Assembly (NCBI GenBank): GCA_014523685.1
Contig: JAATVT010000115.1
Coordinates: forward strand, 1-14,730
DNA length: 14,730 nt
Origin: Nitrososphaerales archaeon TH5893
GTDB lineage: Archaea; Thermoproteota; Nitrososphaeria; Nitrososphaerales; Nitrososphaeraceae
Direction of reading: 5' to 3'
The position numbers and the translations under genes are program-made. This document shows positions 6,547 to 13,808 of the stretch, in pieces. Below the pieces are notes generated by a model. It ran no database searches, had not been told where the DNA came from, and worked only from the letters and a program-made list of their open reading frames with translations. How positions within the stretch are numbered: position 1 is the stretch's first letter; the number at the start of each line of letters is the position of its first letter.

Positions 6547-7095
6547 ATGGATGAAATTGTTGATTACATACAATTAGCTGAAAAGAAAAAAATTATCAGA
6601 CTCGTAAAAGGAGACATAACTGAAAGGGCTGTTGATGTTATCGTTAACGCTGCTAATTCATATCTAAAGCACGGGGGAGGAGTAGCAGGTGCCATCGTAA
6701 GAAAAGGTGGAGGAATAATTCAGAAGGAAAGCGACAAAATAGGGTTTGTTCCTGTTGGCTCTTCTGTAATTACGGGGGCAGGAAAATTACCATGTAAGGC
6801 AGTTATTCACGCTGTTGGACCAAAAATGGGCGAAGGAGATGAAGACGCAAAGCTAAGAAGTTCAGTTAGCAGCAGCTTGACACTTGCTTCAGAAAGGAAC
6901 TTTAGAAGTATTTCAATGCCTGCTATTAGTTCTGGGATTTTTGGGTTCCCTAAAGCTAGATGTGCAGAAATACTGGTAGAGGAAGCTAAAAAATACCTTA
7001 TGAGTAATGCTACTTCTCTTGAAATAATAGAGTTCTGTGTAATTGATGACGAGACTACTAACTACTTCAAAAAAGAATTTGCAAATATGAAGTAG
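6547..7095 (+). CDS. Macro-domain protein (ADP-ribose binding, Af1521-like)
   Basis: The 182 residues form a single macro domain. The signatures appear in order: GDIT (22-25) contacting adenine, VIVNAANSYL (31-40) with the conserved Asn, HGGGVAGAI (42-50) around the distal ribose, AVIHAVGP (85-92), and the phosphate loop PAISSGIFGFP (125-135). Such proteins bind ADP-ribose and often remove ADP-ribose from proteins or nucleic acids or hydrolyse O-acetyl-ADP-ribose. The loop reads GGGVAGAI rather than the GGGVDGAI of the MacroD/YmdB group, which lacks its Asp, so this is closer to archaeal Af1521-type domains; I infer binding or de-ADP-ribosylation, with activity unproven. The start is ATG 6547 and length is typical. 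No ADP-ribosyltransferase or sirtuin is seen nearby. The gene lies between an HNH membrane protein and a PD-(D/E)XK nuclease, has the palindrome above upstream, and is followed at once by a hexanucleotide repeat. Confidence 0.92.
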   Translation: MDEIVDYIQLAEKKKIIRLVKGDITERAVDVIVNAANSYLKHGGGVAGAIVRKGGGIIQKESDKIGFVPVGSSVITGAGKLPCKAVIHAVGPKMGEGDEDAKLRSSVSSSLTLASERNFRSISMPAISSGIFGFPKARCAEILVEEAKKYLMSNATSLEIIEFCVIDDETTNYFKKEFANMK

Positions 7096-7098
7096 CTG

Positions 7099-7122
7099 AA
7101 CTACAACTACAACTACAACTAC
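7099..7122 (+). repeat. Hexanucleotide repeat (aactac) x4
   Basis: Four perfect tandem copies of aactac begin four bases after the macro-domain stop and run into aacaactataac. In the frame starting at 7101 they read Leu-Gln repeats that continue into the zinc-ribbon relic, so the repeat is probably an old coding microsatellite. On the minus strand they give an artefactual poly-Val frame. Confidence 0.9.
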
Positions 7123-7293
7123 AACAACTATAACTGGCCGAACAAAAATTGCAGGGGCAGCGATATTGTAACTATTATGGGAACCAGATAAACCGGCCAA
7201 GACAAAAATACATACGATTTGATCTAGTAAAGAAGGGAAAGAGGATGTAAGTCCTGTGAACAAATAAATTCTCGGTACAAGGAACTTTATTAA
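7099..7293 (+). pseudogene. Degenerate zinc-ribbon gene with Leu/Gln-repeat linker
   Basis: The frame starting at 7101 reads LQLQLQLQQL, a TAA (7131-7133), then LAEQKLQGQRYCNYYGNQIN and a basic stretch to a TAA at 7248-7250. One base shifted, from about 7243, GCKSCEQINSRYKELY follows to a TAA at 7291-7293. YCNYYGNQI looks like a zinc knuckle YCxYCGNQI whose second Cys has become Tyr, and GCKSCEQI like its partner knuckle. A Gln-rich linker followed by a zinc ribbon is common in small archaeal proteins. One nonsense change (CAA to TAA) and one frameshift would account for the damage. No start codon or N-terminus is visible; the upstream part is overlain by the macro gene. This is inferred from pattern only, and chance is not excluded. 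Confidence 0.35.
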
Positions 7294-7432
7294 TCGATAG
7301 CAAATCTTTAGCGTCATATGGTTTATTCTTTATTGAACGCCCACTTTTTCCTAATGACATATTTTATTCCGAGAATTGAGAGCAAATTACTGTGGCCTTT
7401 TTCGTAGTACTAGGTCGAAAAAATTGATCTCC

Positions 7433-7440
7433 TTATATTA
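7433..7440 (+). promoter_or_regulatory. TATA-like box for the nuclease gene
   Basis: TTATATTA ends 30 bases before the GTG start at 7470, the spacing expected for an archaeal promoter. The inverted repeat at 7440-7465 begins at its last base, so a bound regulator would cover the predicted transcription start. Confidence 0.45.
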
Positions 7441-7465
7441 AAATATCAGGCCATCGTGATATTTT
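7440..7465. promoter_or_regulatory. Inverted repeat overlapping the predicted nuclease transcription start
   Basis: aaaatatca (7440-7448) and tgatatttt (7457-7465) are perfect reverse complements with an 8-base spacer ggccatcg. The element lies between the TATA-like box and the GTG at 7470. The position suggests an operator for a dimeric repressor; a hairpin masking the start is the alternative. Confidence 0.55.
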
Positions 7466-7469
7466 TTGC

Positions 7470-8162
7470 GTGCATCCTGTACTTTTGGTTAGGGCATTAC
7501 CAGCTTTATTGCCACAAGAGATTACTTTAGAAGAGTTTCAAGCTAAATCTGGAATTGTTAGTTGGACGACAGCAAAAGATGTTTTGGAATATATAATTAA
7601 TGATGGAATAGGGGTTCTTACTTCTCGATACCACTATTTATTTACAAAAGCAGATCGAATGAAACTATCAATACTTGCTTTGCAAAAAGGCTGCGACATT
7701 GAAAGCATTTCAAAATCCATAAGCTGGAAAGATTTTGAAGCACTGACTTCAGAAATTCTTACCTTAAACGGTTATTCGACTAAAACCAATATTCATTTTA
7801 CTAAACCATGTAGAATGGAAATTGATGTAATTGGAGCTAATAATAAATTGGCTATAGTAGCTGATTGCAAACATTGGAAAAGATATAGCCTTTCATCAAT
7901 ATCATGCTATGTCGAAAAGCAAATTCGGAGAACGAAGATACTATGTAGAACGAAAGGAAGAACTAAATATAACATCTCTCATGCAATCCCGATTATATTG
8001 ACTCTGTACTCCATAGATGTCAAATTCATTGACGGTGTCCCGATAGTACCTATTAGTAAATTCAAGTCCTTTATCGAAGATGTATCCCTTTATCTTTCAG
8101 AAATTCGGGTCATATCTGCAAAGGTTAATCGAAGGCAAAAACCGGAACATTTGAAGCTATAA
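7470..8162 (+). CDS. Mrr-like PD-(D/E)XK nuclease-fold protein with N-terminal helix-turn-helix region
   Basis: The 230 residues have two parts. Residues about 17-60 (FQAKSGIVSWTTAKDVLEY, then GVLTSRYHYLF) look like a winged helix, and residues 85-200 form a restriction-endonuclease-like fold. The nuclease core is KDFEALTSEILTLNGYSTK (Glu90), MEIDVIGANNKLAIVADCKH with Asp119 and the Asp-x-Lys pair Asp132/Lys134, followed by a helix carrying QIRRTK. This matches the Mrr_cat arrangement FE...D...(D/E/Q)xK, so DNA cleavage is plausible; the target is unknown. Similar proteins may be conserved in related archaea, so a housekeeping DNA role is as possible as restriction. No methyltransferase or specificity subunit is in the window. 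The start is GTG 7470, chosen because it immediately follows a promoter-like region and precedes the winged-helix part. The gene is monocistronic in appearance, 162 bases before the glycosyltransferase. Confidence 0.7.
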   Translation: MHPVLLVRALPALLPQEITLEEFQAKSGIVSWTTAKDVLEYIINDGIGVLTSRYHYLFTKADRMKLSILALQKGCDIESISKSISWKDFEALTSEILTLNGYSTKTNIHFTKPCRMEIDVIGANNKLAIVADCKHWKRYSLSSISCYVEKQIRRTKILCRTKGRTKYNISHAIPIILTLYSIDVKFIDGVPIVPISKFKSFIEDVSLYLSEIRVISAKVNRRQKPEHLKL

Positions 8163-8324
8163 TTGGGTATACAATATGATATTTGAAAGACATCCATATT
8201 CAATGGCCTTTAATTCATTTTCTTTATTGGTTCGTTCAAGACTCTAGGGTGCAAAGACTGACTCGAATTTTTATTGGAACAGAGTGAATAGTTATTATTA
8301 ACGTCGTTTATTTTTATAATTAAA

Positions 8325-9587
8325 GTGATTCATCCACATTTCGTACTACTCGGTCTTACGTTTGGTATTTTCTTTGCATGGCTATATTTCTTCACCTATA
8401 TGCTAAAATCTTTGAAGCAATCCCCAAAATTGGAATCTTATAGTCGGTACGATAGGATGCGAAATAAAAATTCCTATAATGACAGTATGCCCAAGGTTAG
8501 TATTATAATTCCTGCACGCAATGAAGAAAAGTATATTTCAAAATGTCTGGACAGCTTGATAAATCAGGATTACTCTAATATTGAAATCATTGTTATCAAT
8601 GATTCATCTAGCGACTATACATGGGATATAATTCAGAAATATGCGAAAACCTATGAGCACTCAATGGCAGTTATAAACGCCGGTCCAAGACCTGATGGAT
8701 GGATAGGTAAGAGCTGGGCATGCTACCAGGGATACTTGAAGGCGACGGGCGATATCCTTATGTTTACGGACGCGGACACAATTCATTCTCAGTATGCGTT
8801 GTCATTGGCAGTGGGACATCTGGTCAATCAAAATCTAGATGCACTTACTGCAATACCTAGGTTAATTTGTGAAGACTTTTGGACGAAGATAACCTTACCC
8901 GTTGTTTGGACCATTTCATATGTTAGATACTCACCATTACGTGCAAATAACCCTAATACCACTACTGGATATTTCTTTGGTAGTTTCTATATAATATCTA
9001 GAAGTGTCTACGAGGCTGTCGGAACTCATGAAGCAGTAAAAGGTGAAATTGTAGAGGACGGTGCTTTAGGTGGTATAGTAAAGAAAGAAAAATTCAGATT
9101 GAAAGTGGTTCGAGGAGAACACCATATCGGTGCGATCTGGGCAAGGGATTTTAGTTCTTTGTGGCATGGTCTACGCCGACTTATGATTCCGCTTTATTAT
9201 CAAGACAAAATTCATGCTACCTTAGTTACAACAGCGGTATTTTTCCTCCTGCTAACACCGTTTCTCTTAACTCCATTTTCCATATCATACATATCGGAGA
9301 TCTCCGTAAGTGGTGATTACAATAGTATTAATGACTTTAGAACACAGGATGTCGTTCTATTAAGTTTCAGTTTGATGGCGATTGCACTAATAATTTTAAG
9401 CTCTGCCATACAGTCCAAGTATGTTCTTTTTAATAGTCCCATATATTCACTTGGTGCTCCAATAGCAAGCTTCATTATTTCTCTAGGGTTTATTTCGTCC
9501 ATTATTGATGCAAGGAAGAAAGGAATAGTTAACTGGAAAGGGAGGAAATATGCAATTAGCAATACGACCCAACACCCCCTCCATTAA
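8325..9587 (+). CDS. Membrane family-2 glycosyltransferase (CrtQ/CruC-like)
   Basis: The 420 residues begin with a membrane helix (6-27), followed by a cytosolic GT-A domain: PKVSIIIPARNEEKYISKCL (56-75), VINDSSSDYT (90-99), the metal-binding MFTDADT (146-152) with its DxD, the acceptor-site IVEDGALGG (242-250) with the catalytic Glu-Asp pair, and WHGLRR (280-285) in place of the Q/RxxRW motif. Three helices (about 297-320, 342-362 and 372-396) and a GIVNWKGRKY tail close the protein. This order is typical of transferases that glycosylate membrane lipids or carotenoids, such as the diaponeurosporenoate and hydroxychlorobactene enzymes. I infer a sugar transfer to a lipid or polyprenyl acceptor at the inner face of the membrane; the acceptor is unknown. 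The start is GTG 8325, in an A/T-rich promoter-like context (TTTATTTTTATAATTAAAG). It is convergent with the next gene. No carotenoid or lipid genes flank it. Confidence 0.88.
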   Translation: MIHPHFVLLGLTFGIFFAWLYFFTYMLKSLKQSPKLESYSRYDRMRNKNSYNDSMPKVSIIIPARNEEKYISKCLDSLINQDYSNIEIIVINDSSSDYTWDIIQKYAKTYEHSMAVINAGPRPDGWIGKSWACYQGYLKATGDILMFTDADTIHSQYALSLAVGHLVNQNLDALTAIPRLICEDFWTKITLPVVWTISYVRYSPLRANNPNTTTGYFFGSFYIISRSVYEAVGTHEAVKGEIVEDGALGGIVKKEKFRLKVVRGEHHIGAIWARDFSSLWHGLRRLMIPLYYQDKIHATLVTTAVFFLLLTPFLLTPFSISYISEISVSGDYNSINDFRTQDVVLLSFSLMAIALIILSSAIQSKYVLFNSPIYSLGAPIASFIISLGFISSIIDARKKGIVNWKGRKYAISNTTQHPLH

Positions 9588-9673
9588 ATAAAAACCACTG
9601 CAGCCTGATTATCACTAAAAGTTATCTAGAAATAAATAGCTAATATGGATATAAAATACATAAAAAACAAGAA

Positions 9674-10216
9674 TTAGTAGTATACATTGGCTAATGCCTT
9701 TTCCATCTTTCCTAGAGGGACTTTAAAAAAATCAAATGTTTCTGACAGATGACTATTGTCATAGTTTACAATGGTGCTTTTATTATTATTCAAATTAATG
9801 ACAAATTCGGAAGTTTTTCTAAGTAGGATTGCGGCAAATGAATTCCACTTTTGCAATTCATCTTCAGCATTAGGCGACACTATCTTCGATATTAGAATTG
9901 CAAATGAAGCAATTATAGCAATTCTGAATTTCTGTAGTTGTAATTTAATGGGGTCAGAATCTGGAATAGAAGGTATTTCTAAACAAATTTTAAACTGATA
10001 GTCATCCAAGTTTTTCGCAGTGCTCATCGTATTGCCGAGTGACAAAACATTCCGACGACTCAGCTCTGCATCAATAGTTACTCCTTTGAATATTCCGTCC
10101 AGACTATCAATTGAGAAATTTCGTGTAGTAATACCATCGCTAGATATTAATCGACCGCACTTTAAATTTTGGTGGAATAACCTTTGAACAATAATATTTA
10201 AAAGAGAATTTGTCAT
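9674..10216 (-). CDS. Hypothetical protein of unknown family
   Basis: This is a 180-residue frame with ATG at 10214-10216 and TAA/TAG-bounded ends, lying convergent to the glycosyltransferase and divergent from DUF763. I do not recognise its family. Visible features are an N-terminal part with a short basic stretch (RLFHQNLKCGRLISSDG), a central IDSLDGIFKGVTIDAE, a Leu/Ile-rich amphipathic segment about 100-115 (RIAIIASFAILISKI) that could be a buried helix or weak membrane segment, and a C-terminal helix-rich part with WNSFAAILLRKTSEFVI. There is one Cys pair-free domain and no nuclease, kinase or redox motif. Composition resembles the neighbours, so it looks native rather than recently acquired. 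The opposite-strand short frame at 9771-9998 is a shadow. It may be a lineage-specific protein. Confidence 0.6.
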   Translation of the reverse strand: MTNSLLNIIVQRLFHQNLKCGRLISSDGITTRNFSIDSLDGIFKGVTIDAELSRRNVLSLGNTMSTAKNLDDYQFKICLEIPSIPDSDPIKLQLQKFRIAIIASFAILISKIVSPNAEDELQKWNSFAAILLRKTSEFVINLNNNKSTIVNYDNSHLSETFDFFKVPLGKMEKALANVYY

Positions 10217-10362
10217 GGTTAAACAAAATTATTTCATGACCAGAGTTAATAAGAGTTAGCAGTTACTATTGTCACGGTATACTAGTAGAGGCAATTTAAA
10301 GAGAATTAGGTTTTAGTTTAAATATTAATAGGATAGAAACTATCTATTTTTAGATTGTAAAA

Positions 10363-11556
10363 TTGAAATCCTCTGCCACTGCAACTATTAACCTTCCATT
10401 ACACGGAGGACACGCTCCCGCTTACCTAGTCAGGAGAATGATCAAACTATCCTATGCAATATCAAAGGTGATTGTAGATGAATATGGTGGGCACGATTTT
10501 CTAAGAAGATTATCTGACCCTCTATGGTTTCAAGCTTTTGGCTGTGTCCTTGGTTTTGATTGGCATTCTTCTGGAGTTACAACAGTGGTTACTGGTGTTC
10601 TCAAACAATCACTTAAGGAAGATGTTCACGCCATTTCAGTTGCAGGAGGAAAAGGGAAAAAGGCTGTCGACGCAAAAAATGATATTCCAAAGCTAGCTGA
10701 AAGACATTATAATCTATCTTCAAAAAAAATTGATAGTCTGGTCCATGCAAGCAGACTCGGAGCAAAAGTCGACAATGCTGCAGTACAAGATGGCTACTCA
10801 TTATATCACCATGTTGTTTTATTTGATGAGCATGGAAACTGGACTATCGTACAGCAAGGAATGAATCGCGATAAAAAGTTGGCAAGAAGATATCATTGGA
10901 TTTCAGATGGTGTAACGAGCTTTGTGCAAGAACCACATGCTGGAATAATAAGCACGCATAAGGCCCCAAATACCCTTAATATGACTTCAAATGATTCTGC
11001 AGAAAATCAAAAAATCTGTATGGAATTGGCGAGAGACAACGTTAATAATCTGAAATCATCTGTACGTAAGGTAACAGAAGCGATATCTGCTCCCATAGTA
11101 AAAAAGAATACATTGGATAATTGGATACCAACAGATAATTCTGATAGCAATTATCAGGTGTCTGAAGATTTAGGGCGTCAAAATTATATAGAACGTTATG
11201 AGATGCCCAGACGATTAGACTGGAATGTTTTTAGAAAAATTTATGATATTCAGCCCCAAAATTATGAACAATTAATTTCTGTTCCAGGAGTAGGGCCAGC
11301 AGCTGTAAGAGCTCTATCGCTTATTGGTGAAATAATCTTTGGGACTAAAGCATCATGGCAAGATCCTGTGAAATATAATTTTGCTCATGGTGGAAAAGAC
11401 GGTGTACCGTATCCTATTACACGTAAAACCTACGATAAATCTATAGGTTATCTTTCTTCTGCTATTGAAGGAGCTGAGATAGAAAGAGGGCAAAGAATTC
11501 AAGCGCTAAAGAAGTTGGCAGAATATTCAGCCATAATGTTTAATCAGGATAGATAA
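10363..11556 (+). CDS. DUF763 family protein
   Basis: The 397 residues match DUF763 along their length: INLPLHGGHAPAYLVRRM (9-26), RLSDPLWFQAFG (49-60), GFDWHSSGVTT (64-74), VAGGKGKK (93-100), SRLGAKVDNAAVQDGYSLYHH (130-150), WTIVQQGMN (160-168), ARRYHWIS (174-181), and a C-terminal helix-hairpin-helix-like SVPGVGPAAVRALSLIGEII (306-325) followed by a GGKDGVPYPI loop. The HhH element suggests contact with DNA. The family is found widely in archaea and some thermophilic bacteria, and I know of no assigned function. The start is TTG 10363: an in-frame TAG lies at 10351-10353 and the next Met would remove the conserved N-terminal motif, so TTG is required. It is divergent from the hypothetical gene, with a 146-base gap holding A/T-rich promoter-like stretches (TTTAAATA at 10317-10324). 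Residues 200-265 are a poorly conserved linker. Confidence 0.92.
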   Translation: MKSSATATINLPLHGGHAPAYLVRRMIKLSYAISKVIVDEYGGHDFLRRLSDPLWFQAFGCVLGFDWHSSGVTTVVTGVLKQSLKEDVHAISVAGGKGKKAVDAKNDIPKLAERHYNLSSKKIDSLVHASRLGAKVDNAAVQDGYSLYHHVVLFDEHGNWTIVQQGMNRDKKLARRYHWISDGVTSFVQEPHAGIISTHKAPNTLNMTSNDSAENQKICMELARDNVNNLKSSVRKVTEAISAPIVKKNTLDNWIPTDNSDSNYQVSEDLGRQNYIERYEMPRRLDWNVFRKIYDIQPQNYEQLISVPGVGPAAVRALSLIGEIIFGTKASWQDPVKYNFAHGGKDGVPYPITRKTYDKSIGYLSSAIEGAEIERGQRIQALKKLAEYSAIMFNQDR

Positions 11557-11566
11557 TGAAGGCTAG

Positions 11567-11580
11567 TTTATTTTTTCATA
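11567..11580 (+). terminator. T-rich run after DUF763
   Basis: tagtttattttttc follows the stop by about 10 bases. Runs of T are sufficient for archaeal transcription termination, and no hairpin is seen here. Confidence 0.3.
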
Positions 11581-11717
11581 CGAGGTTCTATTAGATGTTT
11601 TTCAAAATCAGATCCACATCAATAGGAAGTGATCAAAATAATTGGGAAATTTTCAATTTTGAAAAATAATTCTATCTTCTTAGCAATCGGTTGCGAATTA
11701 GGTCTGCATTACTAATA

Positions 11718-11725
11718 GTTATAAA
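11718..11725 (+). promoter_or_regulatory. TATA-like box for the dienelactone hydrolase gene
   Basis: GTTATAAA lies about 25-32 bases before the ATG at 11750, with no Shine-Dalgarno sequence near the start. This fits a leaderless archaeal transcript. Confidence 0.5.
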
Positions 11726-11749
11726 CAATATGTATTACTACATCTAATA

Positions 11750-12628
11750 ATGAAAAATTCAGCAGTACAATCTGTTTTATTATTAATAGTTGTTGGTTCC
11801 TTACTTTTACCAACGGTCGCCGTGAATCAAGTATTATCTGCCCAGAGCCCCCCTTCTTCTACTACGAATTCGACAGTATTATCCGGAGATGTTGGTATTC
11901 AGAAAGGACCACAATTACAAAATAAAACTATTAACTATATTGATGGCTCCTCAGGATACCTCGTATATCCCAATACTACTAATAATAATACAACGTCTAC
12001 TACAGGACAACAACAAAAACTTCCTGCAGTGGTCATGATTCATGAGTGGTGGGGTTTGAATGATAATATCAAGGATATGGCTAATGAACTTGCAGGTGAA
12101 GGTTACGTTGTACTTGCTGCTGATCTGTACAATGGGGAGGTGGCAACCGATCCTAATCGTGCAAGAGAATTATCTTCATCTGTGAATGAAAATCCTGAAC
12201 AGGCCATTACAAATTTGCAGTCCGCTGTACAATACCTTGCTTCACTTCCAAATGTTAACAGCTCAAGAATAGCTTCATTAGGATGGTGCTTTGGAGGAGG
12301 TCAATCATTACAACTCGCCCTACATAGCGAACAGAATCCATTAGCTGCCACTGTTATATACTATGGCAATTTGGTAAATGATACAAATGAACTTTCCAAG
12401 ATAAATTGGCCAGTTTTAGGTATCTTCGGCGATCAAGACCAATCGATACCTGTTGAATCAGTAGATGCATTCGAACAGGCCCTAAATGGAACTGGCATTA
12501 AAAATGAAATTTACATATATCCTGGAGTGGGACATGCATTTGCAAATCCATCAGGTGACAATTACGCACCTGAAGAAACAGCCGATGCTTGGCAAAAGAC
12601 ATTAACATTTCTTAATAAATATGTGTAA
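11750..12628 (+). CDS. Secreted dienelactone hydrolase family protein
   Basis: The 292 residues start with a signal peptide (hydrophobic about 7-25; possible cleavage in the VLSAQS region, 28-33), then a Ser/Thr/Asn-rich linker and an alpha/beta-hydrolase domain. Catalytic elements are MIHEWWGLNDNIKDMA (96-111, Glu99), the nucleophile elbow LGWCFGGGQS (177-186, Cys180), FGDQDQSIP (226-234, Asp230) and GVGHAFANP (259-267, His262). The Cys-Asp-His triad and the gating Glu are as in bacterial dienelactone hydrolases, which hydrolyse lactone or ester bonds; the substrate is unknown here. An extracellular location implies processing of environmental or surface esters. The start is ATG 11750, preceded by a TATA-like box, and 103 bases separate it from the Kelch gene, so co-transcription is possible. 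The linker has several Asn-x-Ser/Thr sequons, as expected for a glycosylated surface protein. Confidence 0.93.
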   Translation: MKNSAVQSVLLLIVVGSLLLPTVAVNQVLSAQSPPSSTTNSTVLSGDVGIQKGPQLQNKTINYIDGSSGYLVYPNTTNNNTTSTTGQQQKLPAVVMIHEWWGLNDNIKDMANELAGEGYVVLAADLYNGEVATDPNRARELSSSVNENPEQAITNLQSAVQYLASLPNVNSSRIASLGWCFGGGQSLQLALHSEQNPLAATVIYYGNLVNDTNELSKINWPVLGIFGDQDQSIPVESVDAFEQALNGTGIKNEIYIYPGVGHAFANPSGDNYAPEETADAWQKTLTFLNKYV

Positions 12629-12731
12629 AATTTTGCAATGACCTTAGAGGAGGGCTGAAACCTTATGAAACATGACAAATCAAGAGAATGTTCTTTATTC
12701 AAAGAGGCAATGGCAATAAGAGGATTGTGTC

Positions 12732-13748
12732 GTGCAGTTACAGGAACTTTTTAAATCACTCATCATCACTTTCTGCATAATAGGTGTCTTTTACCTTCCT
12801 TTTTCAATTGTAGTTAGCTATACCGGTTATCATATCTATTCATATGCCCAAGGTGAAAATCAGCTTAATTTCAACAACTCATCATTTTGGACTACTGGAG
12901 CACCTCTGCCCACTCCAAGATCAGAAATTGCTGGTACTGCCTTGAATGAGAAAATCTACATTATTGGAGGCTTTGATGAATCTGGCCAAAGTACTACCAT
13001 AGTAGAAGTGTATGATCCTAAGGGGGATAATTGGACCACTGCTGCTCCTTTACCACGACCGTTAGATCATACTGCGGCAACATTTTACGATGGCAAATTG
13101 TATGTAGTTGGGGGAGGATATTTAAACAGAGATAACCTATCGGATAAATTATTCATTTATGATCCTAATACTAATAGTTGGACAGAAGGAGCAAATTTGC
13201 CAGTTGCTCTGGGCGCTCTGACTGCTAAATTCATTAATGGAACTCTTTACGCGGTAGGAGGAGTCGATATTTCTGGAACATCCAATAGTACTCTTGCTTA
13301 TGATCCTAAGACTAATAGTTGGACAGAAAAAGCACCGATGCCAACGGCTAGAGAACACTTGACTTCTGAAGTACTTGATGAGAAATTGTATGTTATTGGA
13401 GGAAGAACTGCAGGTATGTTCGCTAATGTGGATGCTACGGAGGTTTATGACCCTATAAATGATAGTTGGACTGAGCTACCATCTATGCCTTCTAAAAGAG
13501 GTGGGCTAACCTCCGCCGCAGTTAATGAAACGATTTATGTATTTGGAGGCGAACAACCAAGTGGCACTTTTAATAATAACGAAAAATATGAGCCAAGGAC
13601 TAATACCTGGTCCATTTCACAGCCGATGCCAACAGCTCGACACGGATTAGCAGCTGTCTCAATTTATGACAGGATTTATGTCATTGGTGGAGGGCCAGAG
13701 CCTGGAGGATCACAAACTGGCTTGAATGAGATATTTCAATCTGAATAA
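12732..13748 (+). CDS. Secreted Kelch-repeat beta-propeller protein
   Basis: The 338 residues have an N-terminal hydrophobic segment (about 9-30, probable signal peptide or anchor) followed by six Kelch repeats of about 47 residues. Each carries the Y-x-x-GG strand: IYIIGG (75-80), LYVVGG (123-128), LYAVGG (172-177), LYVIGG (219-224), IYVFGG (268-273) and IYVIGG (315-320). The intervening YDP...(N/D)SWTE turns repeat throughout. Six blades would close one propeller. Kelch propellers usually mediate protein or glycan binding, and a surface location is inferred; there is no catalytic motif of galactose oxidase, so a binding role is more likely. The start is GTG 12732. The gene follows the secreted dienelactone hydrolase and is convergent with the oxidoreductase gene. 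Two blades share a nearly identical 30-base DNA segment (see repeat). Confidence 0.92.
   Translation: MQLQELFKSLIITFCIIGVFYLPFSIVVSYTGYHIYSYAQGENQLNFNNSSFWTTGAPLPTPRSEIAGTALNEKIYIIGGFDESGQSTTIVEVYDPKGDNWTTAAPLPRPLDHTAATFYDGKLYVVGGGYLNRDNLSDKLFIYDPNTNSWTEGANLPVALGALTAKFINGTLYAVGGVDISGTSNSTLAYDPKTNSWTEKAPMPTAREHLTSEVLDEKLYVIGGRTAGMFANVDATEVYDPINDSWTELPSMPSKRGGLTSAAVNETIYVFGGEQPSGTFNNNEKYEPRTNTWSISQPMPTARHGLAAVSIYDRIYVIGGGPEPGGSQTGLNEIFQSE
13158..13328 (+). repeat. Near-identical DNA segment in two adjacent Kelch blades
   Basis: The 30-base segments at 13158-13187 and 13299-13328 (beginning tatgatcctaa and ending tagttggacagaa) differ at one base. They are 141 bases apart, exactly one 47-codon blade, and encode YDPNTNSWTE and YDPKTNSWTE. 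Other blades have the same protein motif but more diverged DNA. Confidence 0.8.
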
Positions 13749-13808
13749 TCTAAAACTCACGGCTTTCTACCGCGGTGCAATACTGTGCTTCCATGATGGT
13801 TCTTTTTA
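13749..13808. other. Convergent intergenic gap
   Basis: Sixty bases between the stops of the Kelch gene and the oxidoreductase. It holds an 8-base palindrome accgcggt near 13769 and a short T-run at about 13800-13807. No other feature was seen. Confidence 0.4.

Larger units (their letters stand above)
7096..7469. other. Region between the macro-domain and nuclease genes
   Basis: It contains the hexanucleotide repeat, the zinc-ribbon relic, and the promoter with inverted repeat of the nuclease gene. Long minus-strand frames (6913-7317 and 7175-7360) are low-complexity shadows with no recognisable domain. Confidence 0.5.

Noticed and set aside
6913..7317. 134-codon minus-strand frame with a long poly-Val run
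   Set aside because: The Val run comes from the hexanucleotide repeat, and half of the frame lies antisense to the macro-domain gene.
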